This document shows positions 24,201-35,319 of a DNA stretch of 64,000 bases, piece by piece. The DNA is taken from contig NW_002060949.1 in the NCBI RefSeq assembly GCF_000150275.1, positions 1,981,836 to 2,045,835 of the forward strand, read 5' to 3'. The position numbers and the translations under genes are program-made. This DNA comes from Trichoplax adhaerens. Its lineage: Eukaryota > Placozoa > Uniplacotomia > Trichoplacea > Trichoplacidae. Position 1 is the first letter of the stretch; every line of letters begins with the position of its first letter. Below the pieces are notes generated by a model, which did not search any database, was not told the DNA's origin, and was given only the letters and a program-made list of their open reading frames with translations.

Positions 24201-26145
24201 TGTCATAACTGAAAGATTCTTACATACCTAATTCGGTAAATTCATGTTTATTTTCCTCCACTTTTTTTCTCATGCTATCAATTACTTGAGTATTCTTTAA
24301 CTGCTGCTTTATGCATTTATCATAATTTTTCTCAACTTTTCGTAATTCTTCTTCTATTTTATTTTTTTCTGCTTTAATCGTTTCACGCTCTTTATCAACG
24401 CGGGTTTGCGCCTAGGATAGTTTTAAATTAACGGAAATAAAATGCTTATTATCATTGAACTCTATAGCCGAACCAAAGATATATTAATCTAGTAAGGTAT
24501 GATACTTTTTAGAATAAATATAATGAGCTTGAAAAGCTACATATCGAAATTTTTACTAACTTCGTTCCTACGAGCTCGTGCATCTTCTAGTTTAACTAGT
24601 ACTTTATTTAATTCTTCAGAAGCAATTTCTTGTTCTGCTCTGATATTGATAATTGCTAATTTCTCCAATTGAAGCTTTTGTTCTACAAGTGGACTAAATA
24701 AAGGCTGGGTATTTAGTATTTGGGTTAAATGTCCTGAGTTAATAATTTCATGTCATAATTTACAGAATTACGTAAATAAAATTCGTTACAGCTACTAAAA
24801 CTTACTAGCTTTCTTTACAAAAAGATAATTCATCTTTCATTCTACTGTTCATATCTTCCGCTTTCAATACACGATCTTTTAATCTCTCTAATTTCCTCTC
24901 TTGATACGAATTATGCCATCGCAGTTCCATAATATCAAGTGCACAAGTTTCATGTTCTAAACAAAGACGAAAAATCTTTAATATTTATTTATTTGTATTT
25001 AGCTTGTTAACTACGGCAAATTAGAATAACAGATATAAGAATCAAACTAGGGAACTAGTTTACCTTTTTGTACTGCTTTGGGTAATTCGGTAAGTCTTTT
25101 TTTGGTTAATTTTTCAATTTCATTATTTAAAGATTTAACAGTTTTTATTTGTTGGTTTAAAGCCTTTCGATTACGATTTCGATCAGCCTCTAATCGACCA
25201 AGTAGTGTTAATACTTCATCGATTATTTCTTCCAAGGAAAACTTCTCCTTAGCATCGCCACTCCTTTCGCAATATTTTCCCGGCATGCTTGCCCCTATGC
25301 CCACAATTTCCAGTGCAGCTCTACCGCCCTGATGCTGATCGTGAGGTTTCAGTGAACTAATAATCGAGCTAGATGAGTCCATACCACTTTCAGTAGCTGT
25401 AGTGCGTGAAGTTGCAGCGGAAGAGAAACGAATCTGCCTGCTACTTCTATCATCAGTGTGACTTGATAGATTAGATATACTACGCTCAGACGCATCATTT
25501 TCATTTGCATTGCTTTCAAGATCATTTGTCTGACTAACAGTATTTGTATCTGTAATCGCGTGATCATCATCGGGTTTAGCCTCTATCAACTTGGATTCTA
25601 ACTGTTGTAGATGCTCTATCACTTTGCGAATACATGGTGATTTCGATTTGCTTAATTCGCAACTTCTTCTTCGATGTTCTTTATTATAGAATTTATTAGC
25701 CCAATCTTCTGGTAATGGTCCAATTTGATCTAATTATTCAGTGCAGAAAGGATATAGGAATGTTAAATAATATAATTAGAAAAGAAGATTGGAGTTACCT
25801 TATCAAGTATCATTTTACTTATTTTAATAGCATGTAAAATATCATATAAGCATCGAAGCTTGCGTATCACTGTTAGCCGGCAGGACAGATATGTTGAATA
25901 TCAGTAATCTACTTTACGGTACCTTCTGTTTCATCTATCTCTTCATCATCAACACGACCCAGTGTTATTTTACTAGAACGCTCATTCGTTGCTCCGGACT
26001 GAATGCCAGACTGCCTGCTGTAAATGAATAATCTTGGTGATCCTCGATACCAGTCGTTAGCTTCAGGTTTAGGGGTATCACCAATTGCTCCTACTTGAAA
26101 ATAACCTGTCCTATCATCTGAAAATTCGGTTGCTAACATCGCCAT
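21248..26145 (-). CDS. Long coiled-coil protein, 17 exons
   Basis: Predicted exons: 26145-25923, 25869-25819, 25729-25064, 24956-24806, 24693-24561, 24411-24228, 24095-24046, 23928-23617, 23480-23313, 23192-23070, 22942-22790, 22663-22589, 22491-22421, 22234-22149, 21957-21884, 21794-21645 and 21538-21248. Phases close throughout, giving about 985 residues. The N-terminal part is low-complexity and polar. A conserved-looking box follows (LYDILHAIK, then GPLPEDWANKFYNKEHRRR), then a serine-rich stretch, and from exon 3 on almost uninterrupted heptad-type coiled coil (SLNNEIEKLTKK, KIEEELRKVEKNYDK, SLKKQIHKLSKETDR). The C-terminus is a short non-coiled segment ending in PADQRFDIAT. The stop is at 21248. 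Length and composition resemble axonemal or centrosomal coiled-coil (CCDC-type) proteins, but I could not name the family. Exon 2 has a stronger donor at 25798 that would break phase with exon 3, so that junction is the weakest part of the model. Confidence 0.8.
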
Positions 26146-29100
26146 GCCTATATTAAATTAAATTATTGTAGTTGTTTCATCAACTGTAAAATCGTTTGAA
26201 ACTTCTCATCCCCTTTAAGATTATTTAGTTCAAACTAATGCTGTCATCTTAGTCGATATAGCATTAAATAATTGCTGTTTGTACGTAATATTCTACTGTA
26301 GAATATAATACGACGTTGAAAGAGTATAGTAGTTGGATTGTGTAGTAAACAAGTTTCCATGGCAACCAAATAATAGAATAGTGAATCATAGTCTGTCGCA
26401 ATTTGCGTCTATACATGCGGGCAGTAGCATAGATTTTAGGTACATTAGGGCGCCTTACTCGTAAATGAGTATTAATAACTGTAGTTACTTCTGGATATGT
26501 TTGCGTATATTAATTATGCTTAACCTATCAAGTACAAAGGATTGGCCATTTATTGAAATACTCAAGGCAGTCAGCTACAAGCTTACGAGGAATGCCTAGG
26601 CATTCGTATGGTACGAATGGTACAAATGTGCTATATTATCCCTCTTGCTGTCAATACAGTGTTTTGTTTCGTATATACCGTACTACTCTATTATATAACA
26701 ATATCATAGGGTAAATAGGGGAGAATGAGTTTATATCATATCAAGTGATGGCTTAGGGATTACGTGTATGTACTGCCTAATTATTGCATCTTAAACCGAA
26801 CGGATGGTCACTAAGAGTTTTTCGCAATTGCCCGTAAAAATGTAAATATATTAACATAATAAAACATGTACACTATACCAATCATTGCTTATACTTACTG
26901 CTATCTTACTGAAATTTACCCTGCCAGAAGTAAGCATAACTTACGATTGATGATATGATGATCAATAAATCCTAATACTAATACTTTCTTGATATACAAC
27001 TATTTAATATAGCATAGTAGTTGCTAATTTATTCATTTAAAACTCACTAAAAATTACGATCGAATTTGAATATAATGCCGTACCGTATATTAATACTAAT
27101 GCATGATGGCTTATGCTATATGCCATGCGTGCTATATACAATGTTATATACGTGATGCATCATATTCCTGTATATTAGTGCTTACGCATTGTTTATGTGA
27201 TAATTCATAATTGTAAGCCACTAATCAGGAAATAGTCGGTAATGAATATAAAGTTGGCATATGGAATACACAATGCATATTATACATACACTTGTCGGCT
27301 TCCTTATATAAGCAATACGAATTGTAATCCTTAATTAATTACTGTAAATTATTTATTCGAAAGTTTCTTAGCCTAACACGTACAACAAGCAATTAAATTA
27401 TATGCATTATCCTATGCGATAAGAAAATGTGAGATATACGCCCAGTCGGTTTTAAGTCTGTCATTTTACAAGCAATACCTCTTAAACCAGCTATGGTTAA
27501 ATTCGAAGAATATAGCAAACCTGGTATAGATCCAAGAAATCAGTATCCGCAAATGCTCTTATATTATCTAAATAATCAATTTGATATTTGATAACTAGAA
27601 ATATTTTCTTTTAGTCACAATAAAGTTATATATAATTGCTCCATGTAATATTTCTATCTATCCAATTTGCCTTGTACAGTGTATTACAATTATTGCGGAT
27701 AATATAATCAGAGTTTTAGTCTATAATGTACTATTGATTTGAGGCACTTTAAGCAGAAATACAAACAAGCAGGATATGAAATATTAGTACTTTATTTTGT
27801 TAAGTTTTATACAATGCAGTTAAGCAATTGCGTTGAAGCTTTTCGATACTGAATATCTGAACATAAATTTGTGATGTCATGCTTATAAACTGTTTCATAG
27901 CGTGGCATTAATTAATAGTTATATAGTGGTCATCTCTGACCACGATAAACAAAACTTCTATGATAACGATATTTTAATGAAGAAACAATAAAGTAATTAA
28001 TTCTAAAATTGTATTTGAAAATCTTTAATTAGTAACTTAATTGCTGAATTTAGATAAAAACCATAACAAACAAAAGCATTTTAGACTAAATATAAATTTC
28101 TGTAAGGAGTAAATCTATCATTTAAGTTAATACATTCAAGCCTTTTCAAATCTTCAGAGCCAACAAATACTAGGGAAATCTTATAATTAAAGTCTGTTGT
28201 GTTAATCTAGCATTTACTACATAAATATGATACAATGCTGAAATTTATTTGAGGAAACATTATTCTTCAAGTAACGTAGAACAAACCTTACGTATATAAA
28301 TATCTATGGTAGGTGTTGATGATGATCAATTACGCATAATATCATGCGAAATGAACATTTTGGAAAATTTACAGCCTTTATGAAAGCGACATTGTTCTAA
28401 GTAAGTATTCTGACGATATAATCTCTACATTGAATCTAGTAATCATATAGCATATTCAATATTGTAAGGTTTTAATAGAAATAAAGTTAGGATGATAATG
28501 TTAAGCTCGCATCGGGAGTTTCATTCAATATTTATACCGGGCATACCGAAATGGTCTGTCATAATTACTAATAGTTGGACCTACACCGTTATACTTCATA
28601 CTGTATGTGCTTGTACTTTTACTTTACAATTCAATCATACAAACATTTTATTAAATACTAGCGATAAATAACTCAGAGTAATGTAAATTCCCCGGTCGCG
28701 ACTGCCTGAAATATTATATAGGTAATTATGTTTTTAAATCTTACGGTTTATCGTGTCCGATTAACGAATAGGCAACCACTATTATAACAATAAATCGTTT
28801 AATTAAATATACTGGGTGTTATCGAACATAGTTTGCTAGTCGTCAAAAGTTGTTACGTTAACGTTACAGATATGCTAATGAAGATCATCTAATAAGCTTT
28901 AAGATTCCATGTTATAATGCATAAATAGGCGATCTGCTTAACATGATAATGATTCAATATTGACAAACTGTTTGTTTACAGGAATAAATAGTGATTGATA
29001 ATTGTCAATCATAATACACCATCGCATTTACTGGTTGCTAATATTAACTACTCTCTTTATTGTCCTAAAAGCATTGTTTTATTACCTTCATGATGGATCT

Positions 29101-29952
29101 ATATTAAGTTTTGGTAGCAACCACTTTATTTTGTCGTAATATTATTGGTCTTAGATACAAAGGTGGACTGAAAAAAAGTAACATGGCCAACGTTCCCGAT
29201 TAGTCGTTCGACTTTTAAATGAAGGCTTATCATTAATATAAAGTACATTATCTGGATTTTATTGCTTGACCTACGTTATAAGCTAAAGGACTGATCTTTC
29301 TTTTTTTACCTTGACACTCATTTAATAAAGTAAGTAATTCTATTTAATAATTAATTAATTAGTTTACGTGATGATTTTGATAGCTTTCTTTGTAACAACA
29401 GTGGCCTGATTAAATGATATCGTTAAAGTCACGATATGTGATCTTGTTTGTAAATGTCACCACTTAGATCGCCTTTTACTATTATTTTTCTACCTAATAA
29501 AATTTAAATGTACCTACTTTATAAGTTATGAGCAATCAATTGTCATGACTGTACTCTACTTCACCATGATGGCACCGAGTGAGCCGGAAGTTAAATTTTT
29601 TAATAGGATATCTTACTCGTAGTCTTGATTCGACAACGAAATAATTTGCATTACTTCGTAGCTATGTTTACAGCAAACAATTAATTTATCCAATATGATA
29701 GTCCATCGTAAAAGTCTAATTGATTTTTACAATCATAAAAAGTGGGTGACAGTTTTAATATATTAGTTTTCAATAACACAAAAGATTATCTATTAATTTA
29801 ACCAGAAAAAACATTACCAATAATTTGATGAAATATGGTGTTACAGGCAGATTAAATAATTGTTTTATGTTATGGATCATATCTAAACGATTAGCAATCA
29901 TTTAAAATCACTATGGATTCATGGTTTAATTTCCAATCTATTCTTATAGATT
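26146..29952. other. AT-rich spacer, no gene recognised
   Basis: No conserved exon was recognised in 3.8 kb. One short plus-strand frame at 27454-27591 looks mildly protein-like but stands alone. A 16-bp palindrome, GAATGCCTAGGCATTC, occurs near 26.59 kb. The left end should hold the coiled-coil gene's promoter and the right end that of the gene at 29953. Confidence 0.4.
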
Positions 29953-30744
29953 ATGAGCGAAAATATGGTGAATTCCTCATTTGACAGAAGATCATCATTA
30001 GCTCCACGTAAAAGTATAGTCTTAGATACAACATCTCCAGAAAAACAGCAACAAATTTATTACGTCTACCAAGATCAAAAATATATCTATAATATTAGTA
30101 AAGATACACAAGATAATAACCAAAATCATCCAGCTGCTGAACAATATTTCAATAGTCTTAATTATAAAAATGTTAAGGATAAAGCTCAAGCGAAAAGGAT
30201 ACAGATGGAAGAGATCGATGACGAAACATTAATCTTGAAACGTGCTCTACTAATTAAACAACATGCGGCCATATTAAAACGTAATACCAACAAACGTCGG
30301 ACTCAAGAATGGCTCAAAGAGGAAGAAAATCATGAAACGAAGTTTATTACATCGAATAAGGTTCAACATGTACCTAGTGGCCATCGTAATGGAGTTTATC
30401 AATCTATTCCTAGCTTAAAACAGCCAGAATGGCCAGGCGAAAGTTCATTAGAGGTCTTATGGAATAGAAGTTCCCGTCAATTAAGCAATTCATTAAATCG
30501 TCGTTCTAAAAGTGGCACCCGAACTCGCCCATCATTAGCACCGGAGTTTCAACGATCCAGACACGATAGTTATCCGCTATTACCATCGACTACTACGTTA
30601 ACTAATCAATTTTCCTTACCCAATCTTCAAAATCCCTACTGGCAATTAGGAAGCCCAAGTAAAGTACGTCACTTTTGCGGTACAAATCTATCATTTCCGG
30701 CATCTCGTATATCAGGTAGAAAAATTCATTCCGCGTATCAATAA
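29953..30744 (+). CDS. Unrecognised basic, low-complexity protein (263 aa)
   Basis: A single uninterrupted frame of 263 codons starts at ATGAGCGAAAATATGG. A pyrimidine-rich TTCTTATAG acceptor-like site ends three bases before the ATG, so an upstream 5' exon is likely and the coding part could extend into it. The product is basic and rich in Ser, Arg, Asn and Gln. It has a central helical charged part (about 75-125, with DDETLILKRALLIKQHAAIL and RRTQEWLKEEE), then a Pro/Ser/Arg-rich tail with short motifs such as QPEWPGESSLEVLW and NPYWQLGSPSK. No signal peptide, membrane segment or known domain is visible. It may be a microtubule- or cytoskeleton-associated disordered protein, but that is only a guess. 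It is the longest uninterrupted frame here after the phosphodiesterase and kinase exons. Confidence 0.65.
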   Translation: MSENMVNSSFDRRSSLAPRKSIVLDTTSPEKQQQIYYVYQDQKYIYNISKDTQDNNQNHPAAEQYFNSLNYKNVKDKAQAKRIQMEEIDDETLILKRALLIKQHAAILKRNTNKRRTQEWLKEEENHETKFITSNKVQHVPSGHRNGVYQSIPSLKQPEWPGESSLEVLWNRSSRQLSNSLNRRSKSGTRTRPSLAPEFQRSRHDSYPLLPSTTTLTNQFSLPNLQNPYWQLGSPSKVRHFCGTNLSFPASRISGRKIHSAYQ

Positions 30745-32833
30745 GTGCCAAACATTAAAGTACTACATTATTAAATCGATGGAGAATATCCCGAAAATGG
30801 CGCATTATCTCCAAATTTAATAGGTCAGATTGTAATAGTATCCGTGTCAAATGCGATACTAATGAAAATACTGACAAGACAATGTTTGTAAATTTATATA
30901 AATCATAAATCATCTACGCTATATGCCCATAGATCCTGATGTTGACTACAAATTAGTAACGATGTATCACAGAAATTTTTAGACATCGGGTTTCCATAAA
31001 TTCTAGTTTTTCGATTGTTTTATCATGAAACTACCGTATATAAATTCATGAAATCGTATCATTCAGATTGATCTGAACTTGGGTAATTTCACTACTCTTA
31101 ATTCAACATATACTAAATATTTTCTTAACTACGTAAGAAAATTTCCTAAACCTTACTATTGCAAAATAGTGCTACTCTTTAAAATATCTTTTACTGTTTA
31201 CATCAGTAATTATAGAATCATCTTTAAAACTACAATTCGAAGACACAATTTACTTAACGATAAAATGAATATTTCTTGAGCCTGCTATTGACGGCAAGCC
31301 TAATTGAAAGCGTCTGTTATGCTTACAAAAATTTTAAACTACTGGACTCCAATTCGATAATACTTTAATTTTATAGTGCTACTAGATGCGTTAATTTGGA
31401 TAGACTTAAACGTGCAAATAACCGTAACATTAGGCTATATTTTAGAGAGGTACATTATAGATTTAGAAAGTTTATGCTCTAATAGCTTATTTATCAACTC
31501 TGCTATTATTAATTGCAACAATGGCGATTAAAATCTGTATAACGAATAACTTCCCCTATTCTATAGCTACGATTTGCCCTAATGTATATCGGGGAAGATT
31601 AGAGTAAAATTGTAGAAATAATGAGAAACGTTCTCCTAAAAATTAAAATTAATTGCTATATCGATTTATTCAAGTAAATTTACAAAATATTCTACAAATA
31701 AAATAATTAAGGTGTTGACCTATTTGTTATTGGAAATAGTTTATTGTCCTTCTAATTCTCAATTTTCGTAGCTATTGTACCTACTCTTAATATCTTAGGT
31801 TTTATCCTTAGGAGAGCGCTGTTTTATCTATATCATGTCGATTACTCCTATCATTACAAAATATTAAAGACTGAATATTATATTATTTTTACGGCAGCGT
31901 AGCATTAATAACAATTTTTTGACTGTATAGAATGCTAGCTGATATGTTAAATTGAATTTTTATCGAAATTGTTTACTTTTGATGTTGACTTATTCATCGG
32001 AATGAATAAAAATTGTTATATAAAATTTGGTAAATTTGATAGCTTCTGCCAATTCGATCTTTATTACTTTAGTATATTAGCATACCTATTTCTGTAACTA
32101 ACACGTTTTATACAGTAATGAGAACCTTCGATGCTAAATAGGCTTGAATGGACTTAATAAATTCCATGTTCATTCATATTATATTTTACTGCAAACGAAT
32201 ACTACCATATTTATTTTCTCCTGAATAATTTTATTTTCTGAGACTCGCCTGCCTACAATAGATACCGTAATCCTGCCTGTTGCATAATCTCCTATCAAAT
32301 TTAGTGTTAGAAGTAATTATTTCTATACTTTTGCCTTTATTTGAAAATTCTATTGGACTTTACTAAAATTAGCCTTAAAAATCCAATCAAATCTATTGCT
32401 ACAAGTAATTATTGATAAACACGTACCTTTACCATTACTAGGAAATTTTAATTGACTTTATTCCTATACCAGATATTACATAATGTTGATGCCGTGGCTT
32501 CAAATACATATATTCTCATTTATTAGCCTCAAACAGATTTTAAAAAGTACCGTTAAGGTAAATGCTCTATTCAACTTTGGATAGAGTATAGGAAATGTTC
32601 GTTTATCAAATCGTCAAATAAGTAGATTCGACTTTAGTTAAGCTCCGAGAAAAAATTCTTGCAACGATTCGCTTACAGTACATACTGAGCGAAGATTAGC
32701 TAGTAACATTAGAAGGTGGTGACAGACACTACGATTTGAGTCTTACTATTGCATTACTATATTTTAGAATTAACAAGATCTTAACTACATTTGATATTGG
32801 AATGTCAGTTAAGCAACTACGAAACTAGCTCAG
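30745..32833. other. AT-rich spacer, no gene recognised
   Basis: No supported coding exon was found. A 66-codon TTG-initiated frame at 31079-31279 lacks any domain or splice context. If the membrane-protein exon at 32834 is real, its upstream exons should lie here, but I could not identify one. Confidence 0.4.
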
Positions 32834-33230
32834 AATCAGTCTTTTCGTTGGAGGTGGGCTCCTCCTGTTATGTGCAGGCGGTTTGATATGCTGCTATCGA
32901 TTTCACAGACTGAAAAGGAAACGAATGTATGAGATCACGTCTGACATTAGTGATGGCGTAAGCTCTCAAGATGCAAATCGTGATAATAATCAATCCGAGT
33001 CATTTAATCCTGGTAACCAGCAACAGCAATCAATACAACAAGTCGATCTTGCCAAATTGTCTTCTTGGTATAATAGCAAAATAATACAATTTTTAACGAC
33101 TAATAGGTCATCAATTTGCTGCAACATCGGGACAATACTGTATAAGCCCTTACTTCTAGATGAAACTTGCAATAATATAATGGAAGAGATATTAATGAAG
33201 GAAGCCGTTCATTTATTTTATTTTTGGTGA
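32834..33230 (+). CDS. Possible terminal exon of a single-pass membrane protein
   Basis: The frame opens after a CTCAG acceptor-like site at about 32833 and runs to a stop at 33228-33230. It begins with a hydrophobic segment (LFVGGGLLLLCAGGLICCY) followed directly by a basic stop-transfer stretch (RFHRLKRKR). That is the pattern of a type I membrane segment with a juxtamembrane cytoplasmic tail. The tail of about 95 residues is Asn/Gln/Ser-rich in its middle and has CC pairs near the end. There is no start codon before the hydrophobic segment, so extracellular exons are required upstream and none was found. It may be a fragment of a diverged gene or a degenerate copy. A related segment is repeated just downstream. 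Confidence 0.4.
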
Positions 33231-33297
33231 TATTCTAGTACTATTTTATAAGCTTTTACTTCTATATGAAACTTCTGATAGTATAATGAACGTCAAA
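33128..33297 (+). repeat. Direct repeat of a coding-like segment (two diverged copies)
   Basis: About 57 bases at 33131-33190, translating as ILYKPLLLDETCNNIM, recur at about 33238-33293, where the same register translates as LFYKLLLLYETSDSIM. Nucleotide similarity is roughly 75 percent. The second copy lies beyond the stop codon of the first frame. This is an internal duplication that has partly decayed or a duplicated exon. Confidence 0.6.
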
Positions 33298-34859
33298 ATG
33301 AGTAATTAAATAAGAAATTAATTTACGATATCTCTATACACAAGATATTGTAGAACTAGCGCCATTACTACACTTAGTAATCACTACATTTCCTATAACA
33401 ACATTAGAAGCGCTATAATTAGAACATCAGTAAACGTGTAGCAACATAATCCAGCAGGAGAATCTTTTTCGCATTGCCCATACATTAAAGTCTATAGGAA
33501 AAGAGAAAAGTATAATTCTGTTAATAGATATTAATTAAATTTTAAATTGCGTTACTCTAATTCCTTAAAAATAATTGGTCCTGATATTGACCCATTTGCC
33601 TATAGCCAATTTTTAGATTAGGTAATGATGGCATTTATATCTAGATAAAGCATCAGGTTATTAATTTACAAACTTCAGATACAGTTTCAATGTCTTAATC
33701 ATATTAGATAATTAGCAGTTACAGTATCAATAAATAAAAGGGTAAGCTGGTATTATAAAATTTTAAAATTTTTTAAATTTTTATTCTTAATGATTTTATA
33801 GAATCGAAAGCTTCTCCTCTGTCTTATACGAACGCTATTGAAATAAAGGATTAAGACTGCAACTAAAATTAGGATACGAAGTCAAAGTATCACTCTAGCG
33901 ATTATGATCATCATATAAAGAATTGGTAGTACTACGACCATTACAACTAACTGCTAAGAATTAGTCAGTATCAGCTATATTTTAGCCTTTATTTAGAGCT
34001 ATTCATTTTGTTATAAGCGTATTAGCTTAAGATTGAAAGATCATGTCAGAAGCGTAAATGGCAGTAGAGTATTTAATTATTTGATTCTTTAAAGAACCTT
34101 ATCCCTGTCTTCCTTCATATTCAGTAGCATTAGTAAATCAACTGAAGCGTTGAATAGTTAATTTTTAAGCAAATTTTGTCAATTTTTAAATCACATATAT
34201 ATTAAAATTTAGCTGATGTCAGTTTAATGAGCTAAGCTACGAAATAGAGTTAAATGAGCTTGGTAGTATAATTTCATTCAGTATGGTTTTAATTTCAGGC
34301 TATCGGATCGTAATATCAGCAGCAATGATTAAATAGATTTAAATTACTAAGTGCTGACATTATTGAAATGATTTAGACAAAACACATTAAGCTGCTTAAA
34401 ATTGGAACATAATTGGAAATATGTCGCTATCATCGTAGCGAGCTTGAGAACTTTGTTTCCTTTGGATTTTGACAGATATACACTACACGTATGTAAATGT
34501 CTAGCTGTACGACTTTGTAAAGTAGAGCTCTAGCTACTACCCAGCAACTGGAATAAGAACAAGTAAACTACCAGAAGTAGAACAATTTGTTCATATTGAT
34601 TCACATTACTGACCGGCATGAACTAAAACCAAAGCATCATTCCTGCTCACGAGTAGCCGCGTTACTCACTATAACATTAGCCAGTTTCATTTACGAAATT
34701 AGCGATTTCAATTTGTCTTGTATCGTATGTTAAATTAGGAGTGTTGCATTGAAAATGTTATTCCTTCTTTTCATCCTCGTAATTTAAATAATTATTAACC
34801 TCGATAAAAGAGAACTATTACTTACAACTTAATGCCAGGGATGCTCATATTCATCTTCG
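33298..34859. other. AT-rich spacer, no gene recognised
   Basis: No supported exon was seen on either strand. It would include the 3' untranslated region of the cysteine-rich secreted peptide gene at 34860. Confidence 0.4.
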
Positions 34860-35319
34860 TTACGGAGTTGATAAATCCTTCTGCTGGCATAAGTTATCCA
34901 CACATACCAAATTTAAATCCGGGCAACATTCCTTATTCGATTTGCAGGTTTTATTTTCCAATTTGTGACACATATGTTCCCTGTATAACTGTAATACATA
35001 ACCAGGATGAGGAATAAATCTTCAAATAGTAACTGCTTTGTAGGTAAAATTTTATGCGATAATTTAGGACGGTATACGTATGCTGCTGAAATCTGTATCC
35101 AATTCATACTTCAATTAGAAATTTCAAAAGTGATTCAATAGTAATGTGTAATCATAAAAAATGTCATTTATCAATGTGGCATTAGAATCTGACCTTTCTT
35201 TCTTCTTTAAGACCTTCTAAAACTTTGTCAATGTCTTCTTGAGATCTCGATATTCGACAATTAGCTGATCTTAAAATTAAGAAAAAGAAGAGGAATACGA
35301 TAAAGATTTGGTTTCTCAT
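34860..35319 (-). CDS. Small secreted six-cysteine (ICK/knottin-pattern) protein
   Basis: Two exons, 35319-35194 and 34988-34860, both phase 0 at the junction, encode 84 residues. Exon 1 carries a start methionine, a strongly hydrophobic signal peptide of about 21 residues (Phe/Leu/Ile-rich, ending around S-A-N-C) and a charged propeptide-like stretch ending in Glu-Glu-Arg-Lys. The donor is GTCAGA, the intron is 205 bp, and the acceptor is ATTACAG after a pyrimidine-rich tract. Exon 2 contains six cysteines spaced C-x7-C-x5-CC-x6-C-x4-C, the classic inhibitor cystine knot pattern, and ends eight residues after the last cysteine. Such folds occur in venom peptides, antimicrobial peptides, protease inhibitors and secreted signalling ligands, so the role cannot be told from the scaffold. 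The basic residues before exon 2 suggest proteolytic maturation. Plus-strand frames over exon 2 are shadows. Confidence 0.65.

Noticed and set aside
34832-35017. Plus-strand 61-codon frame with a hydrophobic start that looked like a small secreted protein
   Set aside because: It lies antisense over exon 2 of the cysteine-rich peptide gene, whose minus-strand cysteine spacing, phase match and splice signals are far more convincing.
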